Source: Holosporales bacterium (GTDB lineage: Bacteria > Pseudomonadota > Alphaproteobacteria > RUG11792). Taken from it: a stretch of DNA of 33,491 nucleotides. The notes under the pieces were generated by a model, which saw only the letters and a list, made by a program, of their open reading frames with translations, had not been told where the DNA came from and searched no databases. A program made the position numbers and the translations under genes. Shown one piece after another: positions 1-7,552 of the stretch (positions within the stretch are counted from its first letter, which is position 1; every line of letters starts with the position of its first letter). The DNA lies in NCBI GenBank assembly GCA_031266385.1, contig JAISBC010000005.1, forward strand, positions 1 through 33,491, written 5' to 3'.

Positions 1-499
1 TATTTATCCATGGTATTAAAGGATAAAAGAAACAGGTAAATACTATGTAGATTCTACTAGGTTAGTAGTATGTCATAATCTTAGGATAAGTAGGAATAAA
101 GTATTTAAACTACATGTAATCGTTAATAATAAAGGAGAGATTATGAGTTTTAAGATAACGAAGGGTAATGTAGATGATAGGAAACCAGGGGAAGTATTAA
201 ACACTGTTAAATAAAGGAATAGAGCTTATAACGAATGTAAAGAAAGGGATGAAGAAAGTATTATTAGATGCAGGGAGGAAGTATCTCCTTAAGAAGAGAT
301 TTGTAATAGAAACTATATTTGATCAATTAAAGAATAAGTTAACTATAGATCATACAAGACATAGATCTGTTAGTAATTTTCTTCTTAATGTTATGAGGAG
401 GCTGGTTGCTTATCAGTTCTGACCTAAGAAACCTTCTGTTGGGTTTGCAGAACTTAATAATCTAGCAGGAAATAACGTTCTTATATGAAACTGAGGTTA
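1..499 (+). pseudogene. IS982-family transposase, decayed remnant
   Basis: Translation from about position 26 gives KETGKYYVDST, then VVCHNLRISRNKVFK, LHVIVNNKGEIMSFKIT and NVDDRKPGEV, ending at a TAA at 212-214. From 216, one frame over, it resumes with GIELITNVKKGMKK, then KRFVIETIFDQLKNK and HTRHRSVSNFLLNVM, to a TGA at 420-422, followed by PKKPSVGFA. These are the usual DDE-domain motifs of IS982 transposases. The stretch normally found between KVFK and LHVIVN is missing, as is the one carrying the second catalytic Asp (around FGDKGY), and there is a frameshift plus two stops, so it cannot work. The 5' part lies outside the window. The last 70 bases (430-499) recur at 2483-2552. Family assignment is by recalled motifs. 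Confidence 0.85.
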
Positions 500-1009
500 T
501 TTAGCAACACCTGGAGTTTCCGAAAAATCGCGAGTCAGATTTGGGGATTCAATCGGAATGCCATATTCTTCCTTGTATGTTTTCATCAGGATAAACGTCC
601 TGACGCTTTTGATATTTCTATCCTTCTGAATCTTATTCTGAATAATATTCTCGTAATCTTCAAGGCTCTTCGCTACGATATCCAAAATAAAATCGCTGTT
701 TCCTGGTGCCGCGAAGCAATATCTCACATTCTTTAATTTAACGATACTATTTACAAATTCTAAAACGTCCACAGAATTCTGAGAAACTAAATTGACGATA
801 CAGATGGCTCGAAATCCATATCCGAATGCGGAGGCGTTAATTTCAGCGTGATACCCAGCAATAACTTTGTTGCGTTCCATTGCCTTCAGGCGCCTCAAAC
901 ACGGCGGGGCAGAAATTCCAGCATTCTTAGCGAGCTGGACATTGGTCATCCTGCCATTTTCCTGCAAATCTGTCAGAATCGAAATATCGACATCGTCAAA
1001 TCTTATCAT
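497..1009 (-). CDS. Lrp/AsnC-family transcriptional regulator
   Basis: A protein of 170 residues from the ATG at 1009; an upstream in-frame start would add 19 unlikely residues. The N-terminus (FDDVDISILTDLQENGRM, then VQLAKNAGISAPPCLRRLK) is the winged helix-turn-helix of the Lrp/AsnC family. The rest fits the RAM ligand-binding domain (VRYCFAAPGNSDFILDIVA, then IKSVRTFILMKTYKE). Such proteins bind DNA as dimers or octamers and sense amino acids; the ligand cannot be told here. The family is usually about 150-165 residues, and here an atypical tail (SETPGVAK) runs into the IS982 remnant, which supplies the TAA stop at 497-499. The original C-terminus may therefore have been replaced, although both domains look whole. 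It is divergent from the HAD gene at 1187. Confidence 0.88.
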   Translation of the reverse strand: MIRFDDVDISILTDLQENGRMTNVQLAKNAGISAPPCLRRLKAMERNKVIAGYHAEINASAFGYGFRAICIVNLVSQNSVDVLEFVNSIVKLKNVRYCFAAPGNSDFILDIVAKSLEDYENIIQNKIQKDRNIKSVRTFILMKTYKEEYGIPIESPNLTRDFSETPGVAK

Positions 1010-1056
1010 AGTCTGGGCCGCAAAAAAAAACACGTTTAACAACCCCGGCACGATAC

Positions 1057-1085
1057 GATATAACAATCTAGACTTAGAAGGCGAA
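1057..1085 (-). promoter_or_regulatory. possible promoter of the Lrp-type gene
   Basis: On the minus strand, TTCGCC and TATATC are separated by 17 bases, 48 bases before the ATG at 1009. The -10 is good and the -35 weak. Inferred from position and match only. Confidence 0.3.
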
Positions 1086-1122
1086 TTCTATAAGTATTAA
1101 CACCAAAGAAGAGAAAACGTGA

Positions 1123-1151
1123 TTTATCGCTTTCTCGGAAAGGTGTACAAT
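1123..1151 (+). promoter_or_regulatory. possible promoter of the HAD gene
   Basis: TTTATC, 17 bases, TACAAT, ending 35 bases before the ATG at 1187. The -10 matches TATAAT at five of six positions. TACAAT also serves as the apparent -10 before tRNA-Ser and rpsF, which supports the reading. Confidence 0.45.
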
Positions 1152-1186
1152 CACCCAATTTCAAAAATTTTTGATGTTTTGTTCGG

Positions 1187-2176
1187 ATGATTTACAAAAA
1201 TTTGGAGGCGGTATACGAAGATTATGATTCCTTTTTAATAGATGTTTACGGAGTTTTATACGACGGTAAAAAACTATACGATGGCGTCTTAGATATATTA
1301 AAAAAAATAAAGGACTCAGGGAGGAGGATCATCATACTCTCTAACACGACGTTCATATCCGAAGTTTGTAGGGCTAAGTACTCTGAGTTAGGATTACTCG
1401 ATGGAATTCACTATGATCAATTCATGAGCTCCGGAGAAGTTTTCAGGAAGACGATACCTGAAATCTTCAAGCCGACGGCCAAGTACTGTCAAATTTTCTC
1501 CAAGAATTTGTCGATTTTCGAGGGTAGCGACCTAGTGGAAATTGATATCGATAGAATCGCAGAGGCAGATTTTGTGTACGTCGGGATAGTATCGGAACCC
1601 GGGAGGAGTTCGCGAATTCCGATCGATGAACTTCGTACCAAATCGGGAAAGAGAATCAATCTCGAAGAGGTCGTTAGAACACCTGTCGATGAGATAGCAG
1701 GTCTCGAAATGATAGCCAAGACTCTCGAGTTGTGTCGAAATTACCAAAAAAAACTTGTGATTACCAATCCGGATATCCTAGCGATAGAGTCAGTCGATGG
1801 GAATAGGAGCCCGGTCCTCTGTCAAGGGGGTATCGGTGAATTTTATGAGCAGTCGGGCGGAGATGTATTGTATTTCGGCAAGCCGTATCTCCCGATCTAT
1901 CGTTATGTCGATCGTTTTCTCGATGGATGCGAAAAGACGGTGATGGTCGGAGATACTCCTTGGACCGATATTTTGGGTGGCAATGGGGCTGGTCATGAAA
2001 CGATTTTAACGTTGACTGGAATCTCCGGTAAATTTCTGAGCACGATGAATCTGGAGGAGCTGGATACCTCGGACAAGGTAAACAAATTGATTAGAGAGAT
2101 CTCTCCTCTTATGACTCACAAGAAAATGAGAAACTATTCACAGATTCCTACGAGGGTTATAGAGCGATTGGCCTAA
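1187..2176 (+). CDS. HAD-superfamily class IIA hydrolase (TIGR01459-like)
   Basis: A protein of 329 residues. Near the N-terminus SFLIDVYGVLYDG carries the HAD nucleophile Asp (about residue 19). ILSNTTF is motif II and VMVGDTPWTDILGGNGAG (about residues 252-269) is motif IV with its acidic pair. The second Asp of the usual DxD is Tyr, and as I recall this TIGR01459 group, common in alphaproteobacteria, usually has an aromatic residue there, so I do not read it as decay. The closest known relatives are NagD-like sugar or nucleotide phosphatases, but the substrate is unknown. The gene stands alone, divergent from the Lrp-type gene, and is followed by tRNA-Ser. Confidence 0.85.
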   Translation: MIYKNLEAVYEDYDSFLIDVYGVLYDGKKLYDGVLDILKKIKDSGRRIIILSNTTFISEVCRAKYSELGLLDGIHYDQFMSSGEVFRKTIPEIFKPTAKYCQIFSKNLSIFEGSDLVEIDIDRIAEADFVYVGIVSEPGRSSRIPIDELRTKSGKRINLEEVVRTPVDEIAGLEMIAKTLELCRNYQKKLVITNPDILAIESVDGNRSPVLCQGGIGEFYEQSGGDVLYFGKPYLPIYRYVDRFLDGCEKTVMVGDTPWTDILGGNGAGHETILTLTGISGKFLSTMNLEELDTSDKVNKLIREISPLMTHKKMRNYSQIPTRVIERLA

Positions 2177-2181
2177 ACTCA

Positions 2182-2211
2182 GTGACAAAATGTCAACATA
2201 TGGGCTACAAT
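2182..2211 (+). promoter_or_regulatory. promoter of tRNA-Ser
   Basis: GTGACA (five of six matches to TTGACA), 18 bases, then TACAAT at 2206-2211. This is 36 bases before the mature tRNA 5' end and just past the HAD stop codon. Confidence 0.55.
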
Positions 2212-2247
2212 TTCGATGGTCCGTTAATGAGACGGACGATCATTATT

Positions 2248-2337
2248 GGATGGGTGGCCGAGCGGTTGAAGGCACCGGTCTTGAAAACCGGCAAGGGGGA
2301 GACCCCTTCGTGGGTTCGAATCCCACCCCATCCGCCA
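2248..2337 (+). tRNA. tRNA-Ser (anticodon TGA)
   Basis: The acceptor arms GGATGGG and CCCATCC pair over seven bases, with G as discriminator and an encoded CCA at 2335-2337. The D arm contains GTGGCCGAGCGG. The anticodon loop CTTGAAA between ACCGG-type stems gives TGA. A long variable arm, typical of tRNA-Ser, and a T arm (GTGGG TTCGAAT CCCAC) follow. It reads UCN serine codons. Confidence 0.97.
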
Positions 2338-2341
2338 TTAA

Positions 2342-2407
2342 TCATGAAACAAAGAAAGTTTCAAAAGCAGGAGCGAAGCGTCTTTTGATACTTTTGTTGT
2401 TTCATGA
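2342..2407. repeat. long imperfect hairpin behind tRNA-Ser
   Basis: Two 26-base arms (2342-2367 and 2382-2407) pair at 23 positions around a 14-base loop (2368-2381). The outer nine to eleven bases (TCATGAAACAA and its complement) are perfect. It starts five bases after the tRNA CCA. It is far longer than a normal terminator and has no T run after it, although the right arm is T-rich. It could end transcription, act as a processing signal, or be a small palindromic repeat element. I saw no other copy in the window. Confidence 0.75.
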
Positions 2408-2482
2408 GATCGTGGGATGATGGGGGATGACGAACCCCATCGAGAAGCTTAGGCCGTGCTCAACTTAGTGCGTGCATCGATG

Positions 2483-2552
2483 AACCTTCTGTTGGATTTG
2501 CAGCACTTAATAATCTAGCAGTAAAAAACGTTCTTATATGAAACTGAGGTTA
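2483..2552 (+). repeat. second copy of the IS982 tail
   Basis: These 70 bases match 430-499 except for about four or five substitutions and are in the same orientation. They encode the same PSVGFA end of the transposase. The two copies form direct repeats around the Lrp, HAD and tRNA-Ser genes. Confidence 0.85.
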
Positions 2553-2740
2553 ATAAGAGGGAAAGGTTTAATGAGAGGTTTAAGATCATAGCTGGGATAG
2601 TTAATCTGAAGAGTGGATTTGGGTTCGCATGAATCGATAGAAGATCTAGGAGGTGAGGTTGGGGAGGTCTATCTATTGATGGGTTTGATGACTTATACAA
2701 CTGATCTATGGTGTGGATGATTGCAATCGAGAGTATCGAT

Positions 2741-2769
2741 TTGCAAAAAATACCGTATTGTGGTATCAG
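2741..2769 (+). promoter_or_regulatory. possible promoter of tRNA-Gln
   Basis: TTGCAA (five of six), 17 bases, TATCAG (four of six), 11 bases before the mature tRNA end. The position suits a tRNA with a very short leader. Confidence 0.4.
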
Positions 2770-2780
2770 TTATTGTGCAA

Positions 2781-2854
2781 TGGGAGATAGTTTAGCGGTA
2801 GAACTACCGGCTCTGGACCGGTCAACCTTGGTTCGAATCCAGGTCTCCCAGCCA
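2781..2854 (+). tRNA. tRNA-Gln (anticodon CTG)
   Basis: The acceptor arms TGGGAGA and TCTCCCA pair fully, with discriminator G and encoded CCA at 2852-2854. The leading T of the acceptor is typical of tRNA-Gln. The anticodon loop CTCTGGA between ACCGG and CCGGT gives CTG. The T loop is TTCGAAT. A second glutamine tRNA (TTG) would be expected elsewhere. Confidence 0.95.
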
Positions 2855-2912
2855 TGTGTATCGGGTATTTTTTGAGCAATCGTGATGGATTTGGAGAGGA
2901 GACGGTGATAGC

Positions 2913-3650
2913 GTGAGTACGAAGGCTAAGCGCATTCTGTTTGTTATCCTCGTTTTTGGCGGTGGTTTTTTTGTGGCCCATAAATACCTAAACCATGATC
3001 AGGCCTTCATGTTCGCCGGAACGTTGGACACGACGAGGGTTATCCTATCTTCGAAAGTTGCCGCCGATATCGTATATCTTCCAGTCGAAGAGGGGAGGCC
3101 CGTTAAAAAAGGAGATCTGGTCGCCAAATTGAATGATGAGTCCTTTAGGATAGCATCCCGACAGATAGATGCCGAATTCCAGAGGGGCCTCGGCCTCAGT
3201 AAAGGAAAAGCCCTGTCACAGTCTGAATTCGACAAGATTAGGAGGTCAAAAGAAGAGAATGATTTATGCATTAGGAATTGCGAAGTAAAAGCTCCCATCG
3301 ATGGAATAGTCATCTCAAAATTCAGAGAAAATGGCGAGTATCTTAACCCGGGATCTAATATAATCTCCATCTCTGATCCGAAAAATATTTGGGCATATTT
3401 TTATGTTCCGTACGACATGATTCACAGGCTTAAGATAGGAGATAGAGTCAGTGGTTTTCTGCAGGAAGCTCCCGGGAAAACCTTCGAGGGAACTATCGTG
3501 AAAATTAACGAAACCGCTGAATTTACTCCCAAAAATGTTCAAACAAGAGAGGAGCGGACTCGATTAATCTTCGGGATTAAGGTTTGTTTCGAAAATACGA
3601 GTCTGGAATTAAAGCCTGGGATGACCATGGAGACAGCTTTTGCTCAGTGA
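2913..3650 (+). CDS. HlyD/YbhG-like membrane-fusion adaptor, short form
   Basis: A protein of 245 residues from a GTG start, with GGAGAGGAG about 12 bases upstream. One N-terminal membrane segment (about residues 8-26) anchors it in the inner membrane. VAADIVYLPVEEGRPVKKGDLVAKL is the first half of the lipoyl/barrel-sandwich domain and CEVKAPIDGIVISKFRENGEYL the second half. A beta-barrel domain follows (WAYFYVPY, then GDRVSGFL). The alpha-helical hairpin between the lipoyl halves is only about 40-50 residues here, against over 100 in YbhG or EmrA, which accounts for the short length. It opens a five-gene exporter operon and overlaps the next start. It should link the ABC-2 transporter to the envelope; the exported substrate is unknown. 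Confidence 0.88.
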   Translation: MSTKAKRILFVILVFGGGFFVAHKYLNHDQAFMFAGTLDTTRVILSSKVAADIVYLPVEEGRPVKKGDLVAKLNDESFRIASRQIDAEFQRGLGLSKGKALSQSEFDKIRRSKEENDLCIRNCEVKAPIDGIVISKFRENGEYLNPGSNIISISDPKNIWAYFYVPYDMIHRLKIGDRVSGFLQEAPGKTFEGTIVKINETAEFTPKNVQTREERTRLIFGIKVCFENTSLELKPGMTMETAFAQ

Positions 3651-4380
3651 CCAGGGTGTTGCCGTCAAAATTCAAGATCTAAAAAAAAGCTTCGGGAAGA
3701 TTGAGGCGCTTGCCGGGGTTTCGATTGATTTTGCTCCCGGAATACTCCACGGAATAATAGGGCCTGCTGGAGCCGGGAAAACGACCCTCCTCAGATTGAT
3801 GTTATCTCTCCTGGAAAGAGATAGTGGGCACATCCAATATTACATCGACAGCAGGGGAGTGGAGTTTAAAAATATCATGCCCAATGCGGCGTATATGCCG
3901 GAAAAACAGAGTCTATACGCCGATCTTTCAATCGAAGAGCATCTGAAATTTTTTGCGAGTATGTATGGATTAGATCACAGGACATACCTCGATAGATCAC
4001 ATGATCTCCTCGAAATGACGAGGCTGAGCAAATTCCTCGACAGGCCAGCCGGTAAATTATCTGGCGGGATGTATAAAAAACTCGGCCTGATGTGTGCCCT
4101 ATTGAGGGCCCCCATGATAATGTTTCTGGATGAGCCAACGAATGGAGTCGATCCGATAAGTCGCCGAGAATTCTGGGACATCCTCAACGATTCAACGAAA
4201 AATCATGTCACCATCATCATGACGACTGCTTATATGGACGAAGCGGAAAGATGTGAATGTGTCCATCTTTTGGATGACGGCCACGTCATAGGGAGTGGTG
4301 AACCAACCTCTCTCCTGGCCTCCGCCTCAGTCGAAAATTTTGATGAATTTTTTATAGAAAGAGACAAGGATCGTGCCTAA
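3640..4380 (+). CDS. ABC transporter ATPase, first subunit (YbhF N-half-like)
   Basis: A protein of 246 residues. The only workable start is TTG at 3640, inside the end of the adaptor gene. The Walker A motif GPAGAGKTT is at 41-49, the signature LSGGM at 140-144 and Walker B MFLDEPTNGVD near 161-171. The switch (H-loop) position reads TTAYMDEAE, with Ala where His is usual. In E. coli YbhF two ATPase domains are fused, and as I recall the first also has a degenerate H-loop; here the two are separate genes. It probably pairs with the next ATPase to drive the two ABC-2 permeases. This site may bind ATP with weak hydrolysis (inference). Confidence 0.9.
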   Translation: MLSDQGVAVKIQDLKKSFGKIEALAGVSIDFAPGILHGIIGPAGAGKTTLLRLMLSLLERDSGHIQYYIDSRGVEFKNIMPNAAYMPEKQSLYADLSIEEHLKFFASMYGLDHRTYLDRSHDLLEMTRLSKFLDRPAGKLSGGMYKKLGLMCALLRAPMIMFLDEPTNGVDPISRREFWDILNDSTKNHVTIIMTTAYMDEAERCECVHLLDDGHVIGSGEPTSLLASASVENFDEFFIERDKDRA

Positions 4381-5299
4381 TTGCGCTGTAACCGTCAGGA
4401 ATCTTTTCGTCCAGTTTGGCAGTTTTTATGCCGTCAAGGATGTCAGTTTTTCTGTTAGACGTGGAGAAATATTTGGCTTTCTCGGAGCGAATGGAGCCGG
4501 TAAAACGACCACGATCCGAGTCCTGTGCGGTCTGATAGTCCCGACTTCTGGGGATGTCACGATCGATTCTGAACATTTCATCAAAGGAAAAGAAAGTTAT
4601 ATTAAACAGAAGGTTGGATATATGTCTCAGAAATTTACTTTGTATGATGATTTATCGATCGAAGAAAATTTAGATTTTACGGCGGCGATAAGGCAAATTC
4701 CGGCACATATATACTCACTCAGAAAGAAGGAACTTTTCGAATTTATAGGATTTGATAAGAGACAGGATGTTATCGTGGCTGATTTACCGGGAGGGCAGAA
4801 ACAAGAAATTGCCCTAATCGCTTCAATTTTGCACGATCCGAAAATAGTTTTTCTCGATGAGCCAACGGCTGGTGTTGCCCCGGCCTCTCGGATGAAGTTT
4901 TGGAATCTTGTTAAAAAGCTGTCACAGACCGGAAAAACAATTTTTGTGACGACTCATTACATGGATGAAGCAGAAAATTGTAACAGAATTGCTCTGATGA
5001 GGCATGGAGAATTGATAGCCCTCGATACCCCGGAAAATTTAAAAAGAAATACGTATCAAAAACAGATTTATTTACTCACTCCAAAGGATAAAAACTGCCA
5101 GAAACTTCTCGTGAATCAATCGCAGGAATATTTTTCAATGTTCGAACCATACGGACAGCATTTTCATGCTATCGTGAGGGATGATATTGATGATGAGGAA
5201 ATGATCAGTGAAGTTGCTGATATTTGCCACATAAAAGAAATCGAACCATCGTTGGAAGATGTTTTTGTAAAACTCGTAGAAGAAGGCGTTACCAAATGA
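4373..5299 (+). CDS. ABC transporter ATPase, second subunit (YbhF C-half-like)
   Basis: A protein of 308 residues from GTG at 4373, overlapping the previous gene by eight bases. Walker A (GANGAGKTT) is at about 38-46. The signature is LPGGQKQ (about 138-144), the first Ser being Pro. Walker B is FLDEPTAGVAPAS, where the D-loop Asp is Ala. The H-loop is canonical, TTHYMDEAE (His about 195). About 80 residues after the ATPase core resemble the C-terminal extension of ABC-2 ATPases. It keeps the H-loop His its partner lacks, fitting an asymmetric heterodimer. It is translationally coupled to the permease by an ATGA overlap at 5296-5299. Confidence 0.9.
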   Translation: MPNCAVTVRNLFVQFGSFYAVKDVSFSVRRGEIFGFLGANGAGKTTTIRVLCGLIVPTSGDVTIDSEHFIKGKESYIKQKVGYMSQKFTLYDDLSIEENLDFTAAIRQIPAHIYSLRKKELFEFIGFDKRQDVIVADLPGGQKQEIALIASILHDPKIVFLDEPTAGVAPASRMKFWNLVKKLSQTGKTIFVTTHYMDEAENCNRIALMRHGELIALDTPENLKRNTYQKQIYLLTPKDKNCQKLLVNQSQEYFSMFEPYGQHFHAIVRDDIDDEEMISEVADICHIKEIEPSLEDVFVKLVEEGVTK

Positions 5300-6414
5300 T
5301 TTTGAATCTGAACCGATTTGCTGCAATTTTTAGGAAGGAATGCATGCATATTTTGAGAGATCCATTCACGATTATTTTCTCGATGCTCCTTCCATTGGTC
5401 GTCATCATAATCCTCGGCAATTCCGTTGAATTTAACTTAAATGAAATAGCGACGGTCGTCGTCGATCACGATAAAACGAGTGAATCGAGAAGTCTAATAG
5501 AAGCCTTTAGTAGTTCCAATTATTTTAAGGCATACTACGAAGATTCTCCAGAAAGGGCCTTCGATGAAATCGTCAAAGAAAATGCTAAAGTAGAACTATT
5601 TATTCCGCCTGGATTTGGCAAAGACATAGTCGATGGCCTGTGCCCGAAGGTCCAGCTTCTTCTCGATGGAGCGGATAATTCATCCGTCGCGGCGATTATG
5701 AATTATATTAATACTCTGAGCATAACGGCCGTTCCAAGGATTATTGGCCATAAAATCGCAGATACTGCTCCATACGAAATTAAGGAGAGATTTTTGTTTA
5801 ATCCGGAGCTAAATTCCAAATGGTTTGCAATTCCGGGCCTCGCGGCCGTTATTATTGCCATCGTTGCCATTTTGCTTACTACCCTCACGATTTGCAGAGA
5901 GTGGGAGCAGGGATCAATGGAGCTATTAATGTCATCTCCCGTGAAATCGAGCGAATTAATTCTCGGGAAAATCTCCCCATATGCCGTTTTAAGTTTTATA
6001 GGATTTTTTATAGTATATCTAGGGGCGAGAATGTTATTCGGTGTCCCGATGGTCGGTAGTAATCTGTTATTGTTCGCGGCAACTTCTCTATTCATTTTAA
6101 ATTATTTAGGAATTGGATTATTTATATCGATTACGACGAAGTCCCAGCAATTGGCCATTCAGAAGGCACTGATGATTGGCCTTATGCCAACCTCTATGTT
6201 ATCCGGCTTTATTTTCCCGATAGAATATATGCCGGCTGCATTGAGATATTTGACGACGATTTTTCCGGCTCGTTGGTATGTCGAAATAGCTAGGAATGCT
6301 TTCCTACAGGGCAGCTCCTTCAGTGATTTATCGTTTAACTTTACCATTCTGTCTGGGCAGTTGATTTTTATCGTGACATTGGCCATCGCGAAGTTCAAAA
6401 GGAATTTGGAATGA
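5296..6414 (+). CDS. ABC-2 type permease (YbhS-like)
   Basis: A protein of 372 residues from the ATG at 5296, which overlaps the previous TGA; an upstream in-frame start would add an unlikely Arg-rich extension. It has an N-terminal membrane segment after RKECMHILRDPF, a soluble periplasmic domain of about 140 residues, then five membrane segments. The region TICREWEQGSMELLMSSPVK is the conserved ABC-2 cytoplasmic loop. The ending (FPIEYMPAALRYLTTIFPARWYVEIAR) is typical of the family. It probably forms a heterodimeric channel with the next gene. Drug or envelope-component export is the usual role of relatives. Confidence 0.92.
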   Translation: MILNLNRFAAIFRKECMHILRDPFTIIFSMLLPLVVIIILGNSVEFNLNEIATVVVDHDKTSESRSLIEAFSSSNYFKAYYEDSPERAFDEIVKENAKVELFIPPGFGKDIVDGLCPKVQLLLDGADNSSVAAIMNYINTLSITAVPRIIGHKIADTAPYEIKERFLFNPELNSKWFAIPGLAAVIIAIVAILLTTLTICREWEQGSMELLMSSPVKSSELILGKISPYAVLSFIGFFIVYLGARMLFGVPMVGSNLLLFAATSLFILNYLGIGLFISITTKSQQLAIQKALMIGLMPTSMLSGFIFPIEYMPAALRYLTTIFPARWYVEIARNAFLQGSSFSDLSFNFTILSGQLIFIVTLAIAKFKRNLE

Positions 6415-7517
6415 TTTTGAAAGGCTTTTTTAAAAAAGAAATTAAGCAAATGTTGAGAAATCCGATCATGGTTTTTGCTCTCCTTTTGATGCCGATCGTG
6501 CAGGCCTTTCTTTTGAGTTATGCGATTACGAATGAACCGAAAAACATATCGATAACGATCGATGCGAAACCTGACGACTATTTAGTAAATAGAATTTACG
6601 AACATGCATTGTCTTCGGGATGGTTCATAGAGGCTAAATCGGATCATAATAATCCTTTTAATGTCGTCCAATCTGGAAAGGCGAATGTTGCTATCGTCGC
6701 TCCGAAGGGTGGATTTTCGCGAAATATATTCAGGGGAGAAGAAGCCAGTCTCCAGGTACTGATAGATGCATCGAATGTCATTAAGGCCCAGTCGACGAGT
6801 GCCTATATAAGGTATCTGACATTTTCCGTCATAAAGGAAGAACTGACAAAAAAAATGGGGAATGCAGCGGGAGCTACGGTCATAGATTTTAGACCAAGGA
6901 TTTTATTTAATCCAGAAATGGATACGAAGGTATTCACGGTACCGGCTGTCATGGTATTCGTCGTGGCGATGACGATTTTAAGTTTGATTTGTACTTCGAT
7001 ATCGAAGGAAAAGGAAATGGGAACTATGGAGACACTAATATCGTCACCGATTAAAAAGAAACATATTATTTTGGGAAAAGTATTTCCGGCCGTTATCGTA
7101 GCATTTTTCAATTTCGTATCGATTATTATACTGGGATTGCTGTTTTTTCATGTTCCATTTCGAGGAAGAATCGATATGCTGTTCGAAACATTTTTTATAT
7201 TTTGCTTCGCGATGTCTGCGATCGGGATTTTTGTGGCGACATTCTGCAGTAATCAGCAGCAGGCTATGTTGGCGATAATGATGACCCTTTTCGTGATGAT
7301 GATGTTATCGGGCGGGATGGCTCCCGTCGAGACGATGCCAATATTTTTGAAGAGCGTAGCCTATGCAAACCCACTGACACATTTCATATTTCTAACGAGA
7401 AATATTATGCTTAAAGGGTGTAATACAGCATATTTCATCAAACATACATGGCCAATCCTGGCGAACGGAATCTTTTTCTTGGTAATCGGAATCAAAAGAT
7501 TCAAACAGACGCTGTAA
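6411..7517 (+). CDS. ABC-2 type permease (YbhR-like)
   Basis: A protein of 368 residues. The start ATG overlaps the upstream TGA (ATGA). It has the same plan as the preceding permease: FKKEIKQMLRNPIMVFALLLMP, a periplasmic domain, then a cluster of membrane segments with the loop SISKEKEMGTMETLISSPIK and the end motif MAPVETMPIFLKSVAYANPL. It closes the operon. No clear terminator is visible in the 35 bases before hemW, so some read-through is possible. Confidence 0.92.
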   Translation: MILKGFFKKEIKQMLRNPIMVFALLLMPIVQAFLLSYAITNEPKNISITIDAKPDDYLVNRIYEHALSSGWFIEAKSDHNNPFNVVQSGKANVAIVAPKGGFSRNIFRGEEASLQVLIDASNVIKAQSTSAYIRYLTFSVIKEELTKKMGNAAGATVIDFRPRILFNPEMDTKVFTVPAVMVFVVAMTILSLICTSISKEKEMGTMETLISSPIKKKHIILGKVFPAVIVAFFNFVSIIILGLLFFHVPFRGRIDMLFETFFIFCFAMSAIGIFVATFCSNQQQAMLAIMMTLFVMMMLSGGMAPVETMPIFLKSVAYANPLTHFIFLTRNIMLKGCNTAYFIKHTWPILANGIFFLVIGIKRFKQTL

Positions 7518-7552
7518 GGAGAGACCTTTTCCAGGTGTAGAACTCGAGGATT

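Larger units (their letters stand above)
2408..2780. other. gene-free stretch with IS debris
   Basis: No credible gene lies in these 373 bases. 2483-2552 repeats the IS982 tail of 430-499. Directly after it one frame reads EVNKRERFNERFKIIAGIVN, then LKSGFGFA before a stop at about 2630, which looks like the C-terminal end of another transposase whose family I cannot name. The remainder up to 2740 shows nothing I recognise. Confidence 0.6.

Noticed and set aside
2182..2420. Two overlapping plus-strand frames of about 70-76 codons across 2182-2420
   Set aside because: They run through tRNA-Ser and its hairpin and show no protein-like features.
2766..2981. Minus-strand frame with GRPGFEPRLTGPE
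   Set aside because: That motif is the usual false translation of a tRNA gene (tRNA-Gln).
5224..5295. Longer N-terminus for the YbhS-like permease
   Set aside because: It would overlap the ATPase gene by 76 bases and is Arg-rich; the ATGA overlap start fits the family.
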